A stretch of DNA of 54,383 bases from a candidate division FCPU426 bacterium (GTDB lineage Bacteria > Oederibacteriota > Muellerivitia > Muellerivitales > Muellerivitaceae). A program made the position numbers and the translations under genes. Where the stretch lies: assembly GCA_030041545.1 (NCBI GenBank), contig JASHNQ010000091.1, forward strand, positions 1 to 54,383, read 5' to 3'. The notes under the pieces are model-generated. The model was given only the letters and a program-made list of their open reading frames with translations. It was not told the DNA's origin and did not search any database. This document shows, piece after piece, positions 43,361-52,097 of the stretch. Each line of letters begins with the position of its first letter. Within the stretch, counting starts at the first letter, position 1.

Positions 43361-43867
43361 TCAGCCTTTTTTGAAGGTGAGCCGCATGGAATTCTTAGGG
43401 GGGGCGGAATCTTTTTTAACCCTGTTGGGAAAGGCGGCCTTGAAGGCGGCTTCCTTTTGGAGCCTTTCTTCCTCCAAGGCTTTGATCTTCTCGAAGTCGT
43501 ACTTATTCACCGCTGAGAATTTGAGGTCGCCGCGGAACATGGGCCGCTTGAGTTCCGTGAAGGTTTCCAGTTTGAGCACCTTGGCCAAAAGACGGAGCTT
43601 GGCCTGGTGCCGGGGCACGAAAAGATCCAACTCGATGAACTCCTTGGACGCGAAAACGCTGTTGGCCGTCAGGCACATTTCCCCGTAATTGACCTTCTTG
43701 TCCAGCACGTAATAAAGGCTCTCGTCGCGGTAGGAGCTATCCTGGACCGGCGCCTTTTTCTTTTTGCGGGGGGTTTTCTTGATCTTCACGCGGTGATACC
43801 TCACTTCCACCATGGAAATGACACGCCCGCCCTTGTGTTTTTCCAGCCAGCCGACTCGATCAACCAC
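43361..43867 (-). CDS. PilZ-like protein lacking c-di-GMP motifs
   Basis: A 168-residue basic protein. The central part (EFIELDLFVPRHQAKLRLLA, FRGDLKFSAVNKYDFEKI) aligns by eye with the PilZ protein at 30702-31154 (LEIHLYLPGYPAPITLIAEV; RAGIKILAINRQDVMRL). It lacks the RxxxR and DxSxxG ligand motifs, so it may be a non-binding PilZ relative. GTG at 43867 has GAAAGGG upstream. It has a very basic N-terminal stretch (KIKKTPRKKKK). Confidence 0.6.
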   Translation of the reverse strand: MVDRVGWLEKHKGGRVISMVEVRYHRVKIKKTPRKKKKAPVQDSSYRDESLYYVLDKKVNYGEMCLTANSVFASKEFIELDLFVPRHQAKLRLLAKVLKLETFTELKRPMFRGDLKFSAVNKYDFEKIKALEEERLQKEAAFKAAFPNRVKKDSAPPKNSMRLTFKKG

Positions 43868-43982
43868 GGGAACCCTTTCTTTGAGGAACCTGGATGCTGG
43901 TTAAAGATACCACTGAATTAACCTAACGTTAACTTCTGAAATGAATGAAGGGGGAAATCCAGTTTAACGGTTTAATATTTTA

Positions 43983-44154
43983 CGGAACTATACACTTGGC
44001 ATAACTTGGATGTTAAGCCTTTGCTTTTCCCCCTCTCCCTTGAGGGGAGAGGGCCGGGGTGAGGGTGATTTTCGGGAATTTAAGCCCCCCTCACCCTACC
44101 CTCTCCCGCAAGGGGCGAGGGTTTTTTGTAAGTTATGCCAAGTGCATAGTTCCG
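43983..44154. mobile_element. Miniature inverted-repeat element, copy B
   Basis: A 172-bp element with CGGAACTATACACTTGGC at the left end and the family end on the right. The flanks are the exact 8-bp duplication ATATTTTA (43975-43982 and 44155-44162). By eye the sequence is identical to copy C, so one of them moved recently. It occupies most of the gene-free gap 43868-44170; the rest shows nothing. Confidence 0.9.
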
Positions 44155-44170
44155 ATATTTTAATTTAATC

Positions 44171-44797
44171 CTAGGAAAAAATCTTGGAAAAGCTTGGGAG
44201 AATATTTTCCCTCGTCAATTCGCGCGCCTTCACGCCCTTTTCCTCCCAGGCTTTCAACCGCCGTTGGTGTTCCTCCACGATGGGCCTCACCGAGCTTTCC
44301 GCGAATACCGCCTTCAAATGCAGGGACATCTGTTCCTCCGTGGGCCGGTTGGCGCCGGTCAGGAGTTTGGCCGCCCCGTCCTGGGCGCAGGCGGTCACGA
44401 GGAAGGAATGGCCGGTGAAGGAATAAATCTCCAAATTGCTGATGACCACCTTTCCGCCTTCCTTGCCCTCGACCCAGTTGACCAGTAAAAGGGCGGATTT
44501 GCGGTCGGGCGCGAGGAAGGTGCGGGCCCAAAAGAAGAGGGTCGAGGCGTAGGAGTAATCCCCCAGGAGGTCGTAGCCTTCCTCCCGCAGTTTTTGGGTG
44601 AGGTCCGCCTGCCACTTGGGGGTGAGCCGTTCGGTCATTGCCTCCGGCGCCTTCACGAGTTGGACGGAAATCTTGGGCAGCCCCCCCCAAGGGCCGCCGG
44701 GAACGGGGGTTGGGGGGGAAAAAGGCCTTTCCGTGAAAAGGATATAGCCCACGATGGCCGCCAAAAGGACGAGGATAATGATGCCGCCAGGACCCAT
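44171..44797 (-). CDS. Membrane-anchored protein, unknown
   Basis: A 208-residue product. MGPGGIIILVLLAAIVGYIL is an N-terminal anchor, followed by a Pro-rich spacer and an exported mixed alpha/beta domain (LLVNWVEGKEGGKVVISNLE). The ATG at 44797 puts the span at the very N-terminus; an in-frame extension upstream runs through an AT-rich repeat. I recognise no family. It follows lemA on the same strand. Confidence 0.65.
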   Translation of the reverse strand: MGPGGIIILVLLAAIVGYILFTERPFSPPTPVPGGPWGGLPKISVQLVKAPEAMTERLTPKWQADLTQKLREEGYDLLGDYSYASTLFFWARTFLAPDRKSALLLVNWVEGKEGGKVVISNLEIYSFTGHSFLVTACAQDGAAKLLTGANRPTEEQMSLHLKAVFAESSVRPIVEEHQRRLKAWEEKGVKARELTRENILPSFSKIFS

Positions 44798-44916
44798 GAA
44801 AACCCTTGGAATAAAGTTAAGAGTTAGGAGTGAGGAATTGGGAGTTGTGGGAATTTTCTCGCCACGGTTAACCGCGGCGGGAAAATCACCACAATTCAAA
44901 ATTTAAAATTCATAAT

Positions 44917-45480
44917 TCAAAATTCGACTTTAGGCGCTTCCTGCGCTTCCTGCTCGGCCTTGAAGTAGGCGTCCCTGGCCTTGAAACCACCGATGGAGGC
45001 CATCAGGTTGGAGGGGAAACTCTGGACCTTCACGTTGTAGTCCTGCACGGCCTGGTTGTAGCGCATGCGCGCCACCGCGATGCGGTTTTCCGTGCCGGCC
45101 AGCTCGTCCTGCAGCCTCAGGAAATTCTCGTTGGCCTTCAGGTCCGGGTATTTCTCCACCACCACCATCAGGCGCCCCAAGGCGTCCTCCAGGTGGTTGG
45201 CGGCCTCGACTTGCTCGTCGGTCGTGCGGGCCTCCCCCCATTGGCTGCGAAGCCGGGTGACTTCCTCCAACACGCCGCTTTCGTGCTTGGCGTAACCCTT
45301 GACGGTGTTGACTAGGTTGGGGATGAGATCGTAACGCCGCTGTAGGTCGGCCTGGATGTTGCCCCAGGCGGTGTCCACGGCCTGGTTGGAGGACACCAGC
45401 CCGTTGTAGGACCCCACCAGCGCCAATCCAAACAACACGATGAAGCCCAGGATCGCCCACAGCCAAACCTTCGAAGACAT
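44917..45480 (-). CDS. lemA: LemA family protein
   Basis: A 187-residue protein with an N-terminal span (VWLWAILGFIVLFGLALVGS) and the LemA helical bundle: NQAVDTAWGNIQADLQRRYD, LIPNLVNTVKGYAKHE, ENRIAVARMRYNQAVQDYN and a terminal PSNLMASIGGFKARDAYF. The role of LemA is unsettled; it usually sits beside a TPM-domain gene, which here lies 1.8 kb upstream at 47267-47989. Confidence 0.93.
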   Translation of the reverse strand: MSSKVWLWAILGFIVLFGLALVGSYNGLVSSNQAVDTAWGNIQADLQRRYDLIPNLVNTVKGYAKHESGVLEEVTRLRSQWGEARTTDEQVEAANHLEDALGRLMVVVEKYPDLKANENFLRLQDELAGTENRIAVARMRYNQAVQDYNVKVQSFPSNLMASIGGFKARDAYFKAEQEAQEAPKVEF

Positions 45481-45626
45481 TTCAACCTCCGTATAAGTTC
45501 GCCTTTAAACTCTTAACCCGGACGAGCCGGAGCCAAACAGGGTCGCATCCGCTGCTTTCACGGGTGAATCCTTTTGTATAAAATTTCACGACGAAGGGAC
45601 TAACTTCTAACTCCTCGCTCCTAACT

Positions 45627-46196
45627 TTATTCCCCATACTGTCCCATGATCTGCGTTTGCGCCAGGATATGCCCTATCATCGCCTTCTCCACCTGGCTCT
45701 TCAAGGCGCCGCCGCCCAAGGGCAGCAGGCTGTCCAGGGCGTAAAGTTTGAAGTAATAGCGGTGGACTCCGCTGGGCGGGCAGGGCCCGTCATAGCCGAT
45801 TTTTTGGAAGTCATTGGCCCCCTGCGTGATCCCCTTGTCCGTTTTCCCGTCCCGGGGGAATCCCTCGGTCATCTCAAAACCGTTGGTTTTGGGGTCGGCG
45901 ATGGCCGGGATGTTGAAAACGACCCAATGGGTGAAATTCATGGTGGGGGCGTCCGGGTCCTCCACGATCAGGGCGAAGGACTTGGTCTTGCCCGGGGCGC
46001 CCCGCCAGCTCAACTCCGGCGAAATGTCCTGCCCGTGGCAGGTGTACTTGTCGTCCATCATCTTGCCGTCCATGAAGGACGCGCTTTGGAGCCTCAAGTT
46101 GGACTTCTTCTTTCCCCCCGCCGCCCCCGCCGTTGTGCCAAAGGCGAGTGCGAGGAGAACAAGCATTACCATCCTAGTCCAATGGATTTTTTTCAT
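45627..46196 (-). CDS. Exported PEBP (YbhB/YbcL) family protein
   Basis: A 189-residue phosphatidylethanolamine-binding-like protein with a signal peptide (MVMLVLLALAFGTTAGAAG). Family motifs are ISPELSW, LIVEDPDAPTMNFTHWVVFN and GPCPPSGVHRYYFKLYALD. Bacterial members have no settled function. It is between a nucleotidyltransferase gene and lemA, all on the same strand. Confidence 0.9.
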   Translation of the reverse strand: MKKIHWTRMVMLVLLALAFGTTAGAAGGKKKSNLRLQSASFMDGKMMDDKYTCHGQDISPELSWRGAPGKTKSFALIVEDPDAPTMNFTHWVVFNIPAIADPKTNGFEMTEGFPRDGKTDKGITQGANDFQKIGYDGPCPPSGVHRYYFKLYALDSLLPLGGGALKSQVEKAMIGHILAQTQIMGQYGE

Positions 46197-46249
46197 AGTG
46201 CCTCCTTTGCCTTAGCTAACGATTGACGACTGATACCTGACAACTGGTT

Positions 46250-46948
46250 TTACCGGTAGACATTATCCACGATCGTTTCGATGGAACCCAGGTACTTCTC
46301 AAAAAGGGCTGGCACGTTCAAGTCCTGGATTTTTTCCCCTTTTTTGAGGCGGGCGATGGTCTCGAAGGGCTCCAGGTCGAAACTGATGAATTCCTTCAAC
46401 TTCCTCAAGGCTTCCAGTTTGGGCGCGGGCGGCGTGGTCTTGTAAAGCCAAAGGGCGCTTTTGAACAGGACCAAAAAGGTGGAAAGGGATTCCAGCATGA
46501 GCTTTTCCACCCGAGAAGGCCTGGCTTCGGTGAGCATGAAGCGGGTCTTCAACCTAAAGAGCTTTCCCCGGAGTTCGTGTTCCAATTCCGCCCGCATGTG
46601 GTCGCGTGAAACCGACAGCCCTTTCACCGGGTCGGGACCGAAAAGGACCCTGTGGTTGTGCTGGATGTCCTGGATCTCCACCGGAAAGACGTCCTCCGCG
46701 ACCTTCAATTGTTTCCGGGTGAGGATGAGGGGCGGATGGTTTCCCTGCCGGACCCATGGCACGACGGCCTTGGAAAGGGCCAACAGTTCCTTGGGAAAAA
46801 GGGCCCGCGTGACCACCAAAAGGTTGATGTCGGAGTTTTTTCCCGTATGGTCCCCTCCCGCCGCCGAACCGTAGAGCACCACCGACACCAGCTGGCCGCC
46901 CAGCAGCGCCTCGAGTTCCTCCACCATTTTTTCCGTTGTCCACCTCAT
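46250..46948 (-). CDS. Nucleotidyltransferase-domain protein
   Basis: A 232-residue protein. The N-terminal minimal-nucleotidyltransferase fold has LYGSAAGGDHTGKNSDINLL (25-44): the GS motif is intact but the usual D-x-D is Asp40-Ile-Asn42, so metal binding may be altered. A helical HEPN-like part follows (LESLSTFLVLFKSALWLYK). AAAGGAG lies at ideal distance from the ATG. No antitoxin partner gene adjoins it; function is unknown. Confidence 0.75.
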   Translation of the reverse strand: MRWTTEKMVEELEALLGGQLVSVVLYGSAAGGDHTGKNSDINLLVVTRALFPKELLALSKAVVPWVRQGNHPPLILTRKQLKVAEDVFPVEIQDIQHNHRVLFGPDPVKGLSVSRDHMRAELEHELRGKLFRLKTRFMLTEARPSRVEKLMLESLSTFLVLFKSALWLYKTTPPAPKLEALRKLKEFISFDLEPFETIARLKKGEKIQDLNVPALFEKYLGSIETIVDNVYR

Positions 46949-46984
46949 ATCCGTCTCCTTTAAGGATTAATCATAAATTTAAAA

Positions 46985-47156
46985 CGGAACTATACACTTG
47001 GCATAACTTGGATGTTAAGCCTTTGCTTTTCCCCCTCTCCCTTGAGGGGAGAGGGCCGGGGTGAGGGTGATTTTCGGGAATTTAAGCCCCCCTCACCCTA
47101 CCCTCTCCCGCAAGGGGCGAGGGTTTTTTGTAAGTTATGCCAAGTGCATAGTTCCG
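46985..47156. mobile_element. Miniature inverted-repeat element, copy C
   Basis: A 172-bp element, by eye identical to copy B, with the exact 8-bp target duplication ATTTAAAA (46977-46984 and 47157-47164). It lies in the gap between the TPM and nucleotidyltransferase genes. Confidence 0.9.
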
Positions 47157-47174
47157 ATTTAAAATTCCATAATC

Positions 47175-47224
47175 TTTTTGCCCCACAAAACCATTAACAC
47201 CCTTAGTGAGTTGTGGGACAAAAA
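47175..47224. repeat. Stem-loop downstream of TPM gene
   Basis: TTTTTGCCCCACAA (47175-47188) pairs with TTGTGGGACAAAAA (47211-47224) with one mismatch. It lies 43 bases after the TPM stop codon. It lacks a 3-prime U run on the minus strand, so a standard terminator is doubtful. Confidence 0.45.
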
Positions 47225-47266
47225 CTTCCGAAACTAAACACTCAGAACTCAAAACTTTGTGGTGGG

Positions 47267-47989
47267 TTACCATCCCCCGCTGGCCCCGCCGCCCCCGGAG
47301 CCGCCGCCGCCGAAACCGCCAAAACCCCCGCCACCGCCGCCTCCAAAACCACCCCCACCCCAGCCGCCGCCATAATATCCGCCGCCGCCCCACCACCACC
47401 CTCCAAAACGGATACGGACGAACAAATAAAAAACAATAATGGCGAGGATGAGAATAATTTTAATGACCTCGACGGGGTTTTCTCCCTCCGCGGGGCCGGG
47501 TGACCGCCCTTTTTGCCGTTGGAGGATGAGTTCGGCCAAAGCGTGGGCGGCGTTGCTGAGCCCTTGGCCGTATTGTTGTTGCTTAAAGAAAGGGTAAACT
47601 TCGCCGCGCAGGATGTCACCTGCGTCCCCGTCCGTGACGACGTCTTCCAACCCATAACCCACTTCGATGCGCGCCCGGCGGTCACGGATGGACGCCAGGA
47701 TAAGGATGCCGTTGTCCTTTCCCTTTTGCCCGATGCCCCAAGCCTGGAAAAGGTCCACGGCGGCCTTGTCCACGTCCGCGCCTTCCACCGAAGGGAAGGT
47801 GGCCACCGCGATGGCATTGCCGGTCTTTTGCTGGAATTCGTCGAGGAAGTCCTCAAGTTCCTGGGCTTGGCCGGCGGGAATGACATGGGCGAAGTCGTTG
47901 ACTGCCCCGGCTGGCGAAGGCCATTTCGCCGGCAAGGCGGGTGTGGCTAACAGGATCAGCGCATAAAGAAAAACAAGTGGCTTTTTCAA
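47267..47989 (-). CDS. TPM-domain protein (YgcG-like) with glycine-rich tail
   Basis: A 240-residue exported membrane protein. The signal peptide is about 1-20; the TPM domain spans about 30-165 (VNDFAHVIPAGQAQELEDFL, GILILASIRDRRARIEVGYG); a span (VIKIILILAIIVFYLFV) precedes a Gly/Trp/Tyr-rich tail ending in GASGGW. These are the features of YgcG-type proteins. It normally pairs with LemA, which here is separated by the PEBP and nucleotidyltransferase genes and a transposon copy. Confidence 0.9.
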   Translation of the reverse strand: MKKPLVFLYALILLATPALPAKWPSPAGAVNDFAHVIPAGQAQELEDFLDEFQQKTGNAIAVATFPSVEGADVDKAAVDLFQAWGIGQKGKDNGILILASIRDRRARIEVGYGLEDVVTDGDAGDILRGEVYPFFKQQQYGQGLSNAAHALAELILQRQKGRSPGPAEGENPVEVIKIILILAIIVFYLFVRIRFGGWWWGGGGYYGGGWGGGGFGGGGGGGFGGFGGGGSGGGGASGGW

Positions 47990-48039
47990 AGATCGGCTTT
48001 CAAAGAGAATTCACGGCGGCATTGCGGGGGACAAGGCCC

Positions 48040-48558
48040 TCATTGTAATCCAAAGGCTTCCTGGTAAGCCTTAAACGTTTGGGCGTCAAAACAAACCATC
48101 CGTACCTTTTCAATTTGTCGGTCTTGGGCCAGGAAATCCTTGATCTCGGCCGAGGCGATTTGGGCGGCCTGTCGCACGGGGAACCCGTAGGCACCGGTGC
48201 TGATGGAGGGAAAAGCGATGGTCTTGATTCCTTTTTTCGCGGCCGTTTCCAGGCAGTTACGGTAACAGGAGGCCAGCGATTCGGGCTCCCGGTGGGTGCC
48301 GCCGCGCCAGATGGGTCCCACCGTATGGATCACCCATTGGGCCGGGAGACGGTAACCCTTGCTGATCTTGCATCGGCCGGTCGGACAGCCTCCCAGGTTG
48401 CGGCATTCTTCCAGCAACTGGGGCCCGGCCGCCCGGTGGATGGCGCCGTCCACCCCGCCGCCGCCCAAGAGGGATTCATTGGCGGCGTTGACGATGGCCC
48501 CTGTTCTTTGCCGTGTTATGTCTCCAAGGATAATTTCAACGCGGGAAGTAATTTCCAT
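48040..48558 (-). CDS. Macro-domain O-acetyl-ADP-ribose deacetylase
   Basis: A 172-residue MacroD-type hydrolase that removes acetyl or ADP-ribose adducts. The ADP-ribose-binding sequence is canonical: [20 protein letters not shown], and the substrate loop [17 protein letters not shown]. The N-terminal [17 protein letters not shown] is the family start. It starts 19 bases downstream of the CoA-binding gene, so the two are probably co-transcribed. Confidence 0.92.
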   Translation of the reverse strand: MEITSRVEIILGDITRQRTGAIVNAANESLLGGGGVDGAIHRAAGPQLLEECRNLGGCPTGRCKISKGYRLPAQWVIHTVGPIWRGGTHREPESLASCYRNCLETAAKKGIKTIAFPSISTGAYGFPVRQAAQIASAEIKDFLAQDRQIEKVRMVCFDAQTFKAYQEAFGLQ

Positions 48559-48577
48559 TGTTTGGCGTCCAACAATT

Positions 48578-49015
48578 TTAAATTTTGGCCGGAGGCCGGA
48601 CCCGCGCGGCGAAGACGCCCAGGCAGGCGTCGGAAACCACCTTGAACCCAGCCTTTTCCAGCTTGGCCTCGGCTTCCGGATGGGTGATGCCGCTCTGGAG
48701 CCAAACCACCTTGGGGCGTTTTTCAGGGGACAAGGCCACCAACTCCTCCGCCAAGGCCGGAATCACATCAGGCCGGCGGAACACGTCCAGGATATCGACT
48801 TTCACCGGAACGTCCTGGATGGTGGCGTAGGCTTTTTCCCCCAGGGACGATTGAATATGGGGGTTCACGGGATAAACCTTCATGCCCCGCTCCTTGAGCA
48901 TGGCGGGAATTTGGTAGGCCGGCCGGTCCATCTTGCTTTCGTCCTGCATTCCCTCCACCGCCACGGTTTGGGCTGCGCGGGCGATTTCCAGGGCCTCGGT
49001 TTCGGTGACGTTCAT
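48578..49015 (-). CDS. CoA-binding domain protein (YccU-like)
   Basis: A 145-residue Rossmann-fold protein of the CoA_binding_2 family. Characteristic segments are [60 protein letters not shown] and a terminal [10 protein letters not shown]. The ATG at 49015 has AAGGAG six bases upstream; an extension in frame runs into transposon copy D. The N-terminal glycine-rich loop seems replaced by [20 protein letters not shown]. Confidence 0.88.
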   Translation of the reverse strand: MNVTETEALEIARAAQTVAVEGMQDESKMDRPAYQIPAMLKERGMKVYPVNPHIQSSLGEKAYATIQDVPVKVDILDVFRRPDVIPALAEELVALSPEKRPKVVWLQSGITHPEAEAKLEKAGFKVVSDACLGVFAARVRPPAKI

Positions 49016-49044
49016 GCCGGACTCCTTCAACAGGGGTAAAGAGA

Positions 49045-49217
49045 GGGAACTATGCACTTGGCGTCAGTTCGCAGTTGATTTGACTCTATCCCCCCTCTCC
49101 CTCGAGGGGAGAGGGCCGGGGTGAGGGTGATTTCATAGGTTTCACTACACCCCTCACCCTACCCTCTCCCCCAAGGGGCGAGGGTTTTTGGAAACTGACG
49201 CCAAGTACATAGTTCCG
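49045..49217. mobile_element. Miniature inverted-repeat element, copy D
   Basis: A 173-bp divergent copy; the ends are GGGAACTATGCACTTGGCGT and its near complement. An exact 8-bp duplication TAAAGAGA flanks it (49037-49044 and 49218-49225). The core hairpins are nearer to those of element E than to copies B and C. Confidence 0.88.
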
Positions 49218-49276
49218 TAAAGAGATATTAGGGCGGCGCGCCGGAAAAACCAATGAGATGAAATATTCGGAAAGGA

Positions 49277-49699
49277 TTACTGGAGAAAACCCTGGTAAAG
49301 CATGAAATAAACGATGACGCCCGTGACCGAAACATAGAGCCAGATGGGAAAAGTGACCCGGGCGATCTTCCGGTGTTTTTCGAAATCGCCTCGGAGGGCC
49401 CGCCTGAGGGTGAGGATGGCCAGGACCGGTACGGTGACGGCCAGGATCGTGTGCGTGGTGAGGATGGTCTCATAGAGGATTTTGGACCATCCATGGCCCG
49501 GGTAGTAAATGATCCCCGCCAGCGCGTGATGGACGAGGTAGGAAACGAGGAACACGATGGAAACGATGAAGGCCGTAACCATGCAAAACCGGTGGGCTTC
49601 CCGGTTGCCGCGCCGGATGAAGGAATACCCCACTAGGAGAAGAACGGCGCTCAGGCCGTTCAGCCCGGCGTTGATCATCGGAAGAATATTTAGGTTCAT
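49277..49699 (-). CDS. DUF420 membrane protein (oxidase assembly-linked)
   Basis: A 140-residue four-span protein. Conserved histidines lie in SYLVHHALAG and TILTTHTILAV, with REAHRFCM and FEKHRKIAR, the DUF420/CtaM-like pattern. CtaM is needed for maturation of a heme-copper oxidase in Staphylococcus. The ATG at 49699 has AAGGAG five bases upstream. It is the last gene of the oxidase assembly group, 40 bases after the SCO gene. Confidence 0.88.
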   Translation of the reverse strand: MNLNILPMINAGLNGLSAVLLLVGYSFIRRGNREAHRFCMVTAFIVSIVFLVSYLVHHALAGIIYYPGHGWSKILYETILTTHTILAVTVPVLAILTLRRALRGDFEKHRKIARVTFPIWLYVSVTGVIVYFMLYQGFLQ

Positions 49700-49739
49700 G
49701 GGGTCTCCTTGGACCATGTTGTAATAACAGCGTTTTTAT

Positions 49740-50378
49740 TCAGCAATGATTCCAGGAACTCATAAGGTATTTTATGTCCTGCTGAAGTTTCAAAACGTCC
49801 TTGTCGTCCTCGCCGTCGTAAAGCCCCCGGATGTCCCCGTCCCCGTCCACCAGGACCATCCGGGTGGTATGGATGAAATCGAATCCGGGCCCGGCCTGTT
49901 CATCGCGGGCGGCGATTTCCCGGAATCCATTGCGGATCGTTTGGTAGATGTCGTCCTTTTTCCCCGTCAGGAACACCCACTGGCGGGTGTCGGCCCGGTA
50001 ATCCTCGGCGTATTGCTTCAGGACCGGAACCGTATCCCTATCCGGGTCCACGGTGAAGGTGACCAGCCGGAAGTCCGGGTTGCCTTTCCACGCCTCCTGC
50101 AGGGTGCGCATCTTCTGGCTTAACAAGGGGCAGGAGCCCGCGCAGTGGCTGAAAATAAAGTCCACCACCCAGACCTTTCCTCTCAGTTCATCGCTGGAAA
50201 AAACCTTCCCATCGCTGTCCATAAAGGAAAACGGGGGGGCCGCAAATAGGGGTTCCTGGAACTTGTTGGAGGGCCGGGTGCTCCAGACCCGCCAACCCAA
50301 AAAGGCCAGCATTCCCAGGGCCGAGAGGATGAGAATTGTTTTTGTGAAAGACGACGAAGTTTTGCTTTTTCGGCTCAT
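49740..50378 (-). CDS. SCO1/SenC copper chaperone
   Basis: A 212-residue membrane-anchored thioredoxin-like protein. It has an N-terminal span (about 12-30), the copper ligands Cys79 and Cys83 (FSHCAGSCPLL) and His170 (FDFIHTTRMVLVDGDG). SCO proteins deliver copper to the CuA site of cytochrome c oxidase. It lies directly after the ABC transporter genes on the same strand. Confidence 0.94.
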   Translation of the reverse strand: MSRKSKTSSSFTKTILILSALGMLAFLGWRVWSTRPSNKFQEPLFAAPPFSFMDSDGKVFSSDELRGKVWVVDFIFSHCAGSCPLLSQKMRTLQEAWKGNPDFRLVTFTVDPDRDTVPVLKQYAEDYRADTRQWVFLTGKKDDIYQTIRNGFREIAARDEQAGPGFDFIHTTRMVLVDGDGDIRGLYDGEDDKDVLKLQQDIKYLMSSWNHC

Positions 50379-50412
50379 CTTTTAATGGTTGTCTCCGCGG
50401 TGAAAAGCTTTT

Positions 50413-51159
50413 TTATCTCGTTTCGTTCGTCTTTTCCACGGCCCAGGAGGAAAGGGCGTAAAAAAACAGTGAGAATCCCGTCAGCACGGCCAGGCAGACG
50501 GATAACTCCGGTACCGCCGATAAATCCGGTCCCGTGAAAAGCCCGCGCCTCACCCCCGCCACCCCGTAGGTGAAGGGGTTGATTTTCATGAAAGCTGACA
50601 TCCACGACGACCCGCTTCCGGCGAAGACCGCCCCCGAGGCCATCCAAAGGGGGAGCAGGACCATGTTCATAAGGGTATGGAATCCCGGCCGGGATTCGAT
50701 TTTCCAAGCCAGCCAAAATCCCATGGCGTTGATGACGAAGGAAAGGAGGAAGAGCGAAAGTACCAGGCCCAGGAAGGGAAAAAACCGGATATCCGCGCCC
50801 ACCGAAAGGGCCGCTGGCACGAGGATGAGCCCCTGCAGCGCGGAAAGGGTGGCCCCGCCCATGATCTTCCCCATGACGATGGCCGCCCGCGGCACTGGCG
50901 CCACCATGACGGACTGAAGGAAGCCCGCCTGCCGGTCCTCGATGACCGAGGCGTTGGTGAAGATGCAGGAAAACAGCACGCTCATCACGATGGCGCCCGG
51001 GAGGAAATAGGCCCGGTAATTGGCGACCGGGATGCCCGTGCCGAGCACCACCCAAAAGAGAAGCGCGGTGCCGATGGAGCCCACCACCCAGCTGGGTTGG
51101 CGGTAGAACCGCACCAGTTCCCTTTTCCAGAGGGTATAAACGGCCATCCAAAAGTTCAT
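50413..51159 (-). CDS. ABC-2 type permease
   Basis: A 248-residue integral membrane protein with about six spans and the ABC-2 signature regions (WVVGSIGTALLFWVVLGTGI; SVIEDRQAGFLQSVMVAPVP; HTLMNMVLLPLWMASGAVFA; INPFTYGVAGVRRGLF). It overlaps the ATPase gene by four bases, so the pair forms one exporter. Its position between ctaB and SCO suggests a role in oxidase or heme maturation, but such exporters also handle drugs and lipids. Confidence 0.9.
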   Translation of the reverse strand: MNFWMAVYTLWKRELVRFYRQPSWVVGSIGTALLFWVVLGTGIPVANYRAYFLPGAIVMSVLFSCIFTNASVIEDRQAGFLQSVMVAPVPRAAIVMGKIMGGATLSALQGLILVPAALSVGADIRFFPFLGLVLSLFLLSFVINAMGFWLAWKIESRPGFHTLMNMVLLPLWMASGAVFAGSGSSWMSAFMKINPFTYGVAGVRRGLFTGPDLSAVPELSVCLAVLTGFSLFFYALSSWAVEKTNETR

Positions 51160-52088
51160 TCTCTTTCCTCCATCAACCGTCGTCCCGTCTTATGGATAAA
51201 GACGTCCTCCAAAGTCGGCAACCCAATGGTGAGGGACAAAATTTCATTCGGGAAGGTTTCCAATAAGGGCGCCACTAGGTTATGAGCCTTGGGCTGCTCG
51301 ATCTGGATGAACCCGCTTAACAGCTGGGCCTTTACCTTGAGTTTTTCCCCGACCGCCTTCATCAATTCTTCCGGATTCTTGGCCCTCATCCTTAATACTT
51401 CCCCGCCGATTTCGGCCTTGAGTTGGTCGGGGTTCCCCAAAGCCACCTTTTGCCCCTTGTCCAGGATCAGGAGGCGATCGCATCGGTCCGCTTCCTCCAG
51501 GTAATGGGTGGTCACCAGGACTGTCATCCCCTGTTCTTTCCGGAGGGATTCTAAATGATTCCAAAACTCCCTGCGGGCCGCGGGGTCCAATCCCGTGGAA
51601 GGCTCGTCCAGGATCATCAATTCGGGGTTGTTCAACAACGCCTTGGCCAGCTCCACCCGGCGCTGCAGCCCGCCCGACAGGGTCTTCACCTTGTCCCTGG
51701 AGCGGTCCTTCAAGCCCAACCGATCCAGATCCCGGTCCATGCGCTTTTGGAGTTCAACCCCGCCGATGCCGTAGAGGTGGCCTTGGTGTTCCAGGTTCTC
51801 ACGGACGGTCAATTGCTTGTCCAGGGCCGGCATCTGGAACACGATGCCCATACGGCGGCGGATGGCGATCTTGTCTTTGGAAAGATCCAATCCGAACATC
51901 TTCACTTGGCCCGGCTTGCAGGAAAAAAGCGTGGAGAGCACCTTGAACGTGGTGGTCTTGCCGCCGCCGTTGGGGCCGAGGAAGCCAAAGATCTCGCCCT
52001 TGCCCACCGAAAAGCTCAACCCCTCCAAGGCGGCCTTGGAGCCATAGTGGTAGGCGAGGTTGTCCACTTCGATCAAGTCATCCATCAA
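51156..52088 (-). CDS. ABC transporter ATP-binding protein
   Basis: A 310-residue ATPase. Walker A is GPNGGGKTT (38-46), signature LSGGLQRRVELAKALL, Walker B LMILDEPSTGLDP, and the switch His is in VLVTTHYLEEADRCDR. The second half carries the C-terminal extension common in DrrA/NatA-like exporters. It works with the permease encoded immediately downstream. Confidence 0.93.
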   Translation of the reverse strand: MMDDLIEVDNLAYHYGSKAALEGLSFSVGKGEIFGFLGPNGGGKTTTFKVLSTLFSCKPGQVKMFGLDLSKDKIAIRRRMGIVFQMPALDKQLTVRENLEHQGHLYGIGGVELQKRMDRDLDRLGLKDRSRDKVKTLSGGLQRRVELAKALLNNPELMILDEPSTGLDPAARREFWNHLESLRKEQGMTVLVTTHYLEEADRCDRLLILDKGQKVALGNPDQLKAEIGGEVLRMRAKNPEELMKAVGEKLKVKAQLLSGFIQIEQPKAHNLVAPLLETFPNEILSLTIGLPTLEDVFIHKTGRRLMEERE

Positions 52089-52097
52089 AACCCGTTT

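Noticed and set aside
47242-47886. Alternative 214-codon frame over the TPM gene
   Set aside because: The 240-codon frame has the signal peptide, TPM motifs, membrane span and GASGGW ending; the other is a shadow.
39891-49217. CRISPR array from regularly repeated 172-bp sequences
   Set aside because: Copies are kilobases apart, with terminal inverted repeats and target duplications; no spacer structure or cas genes.
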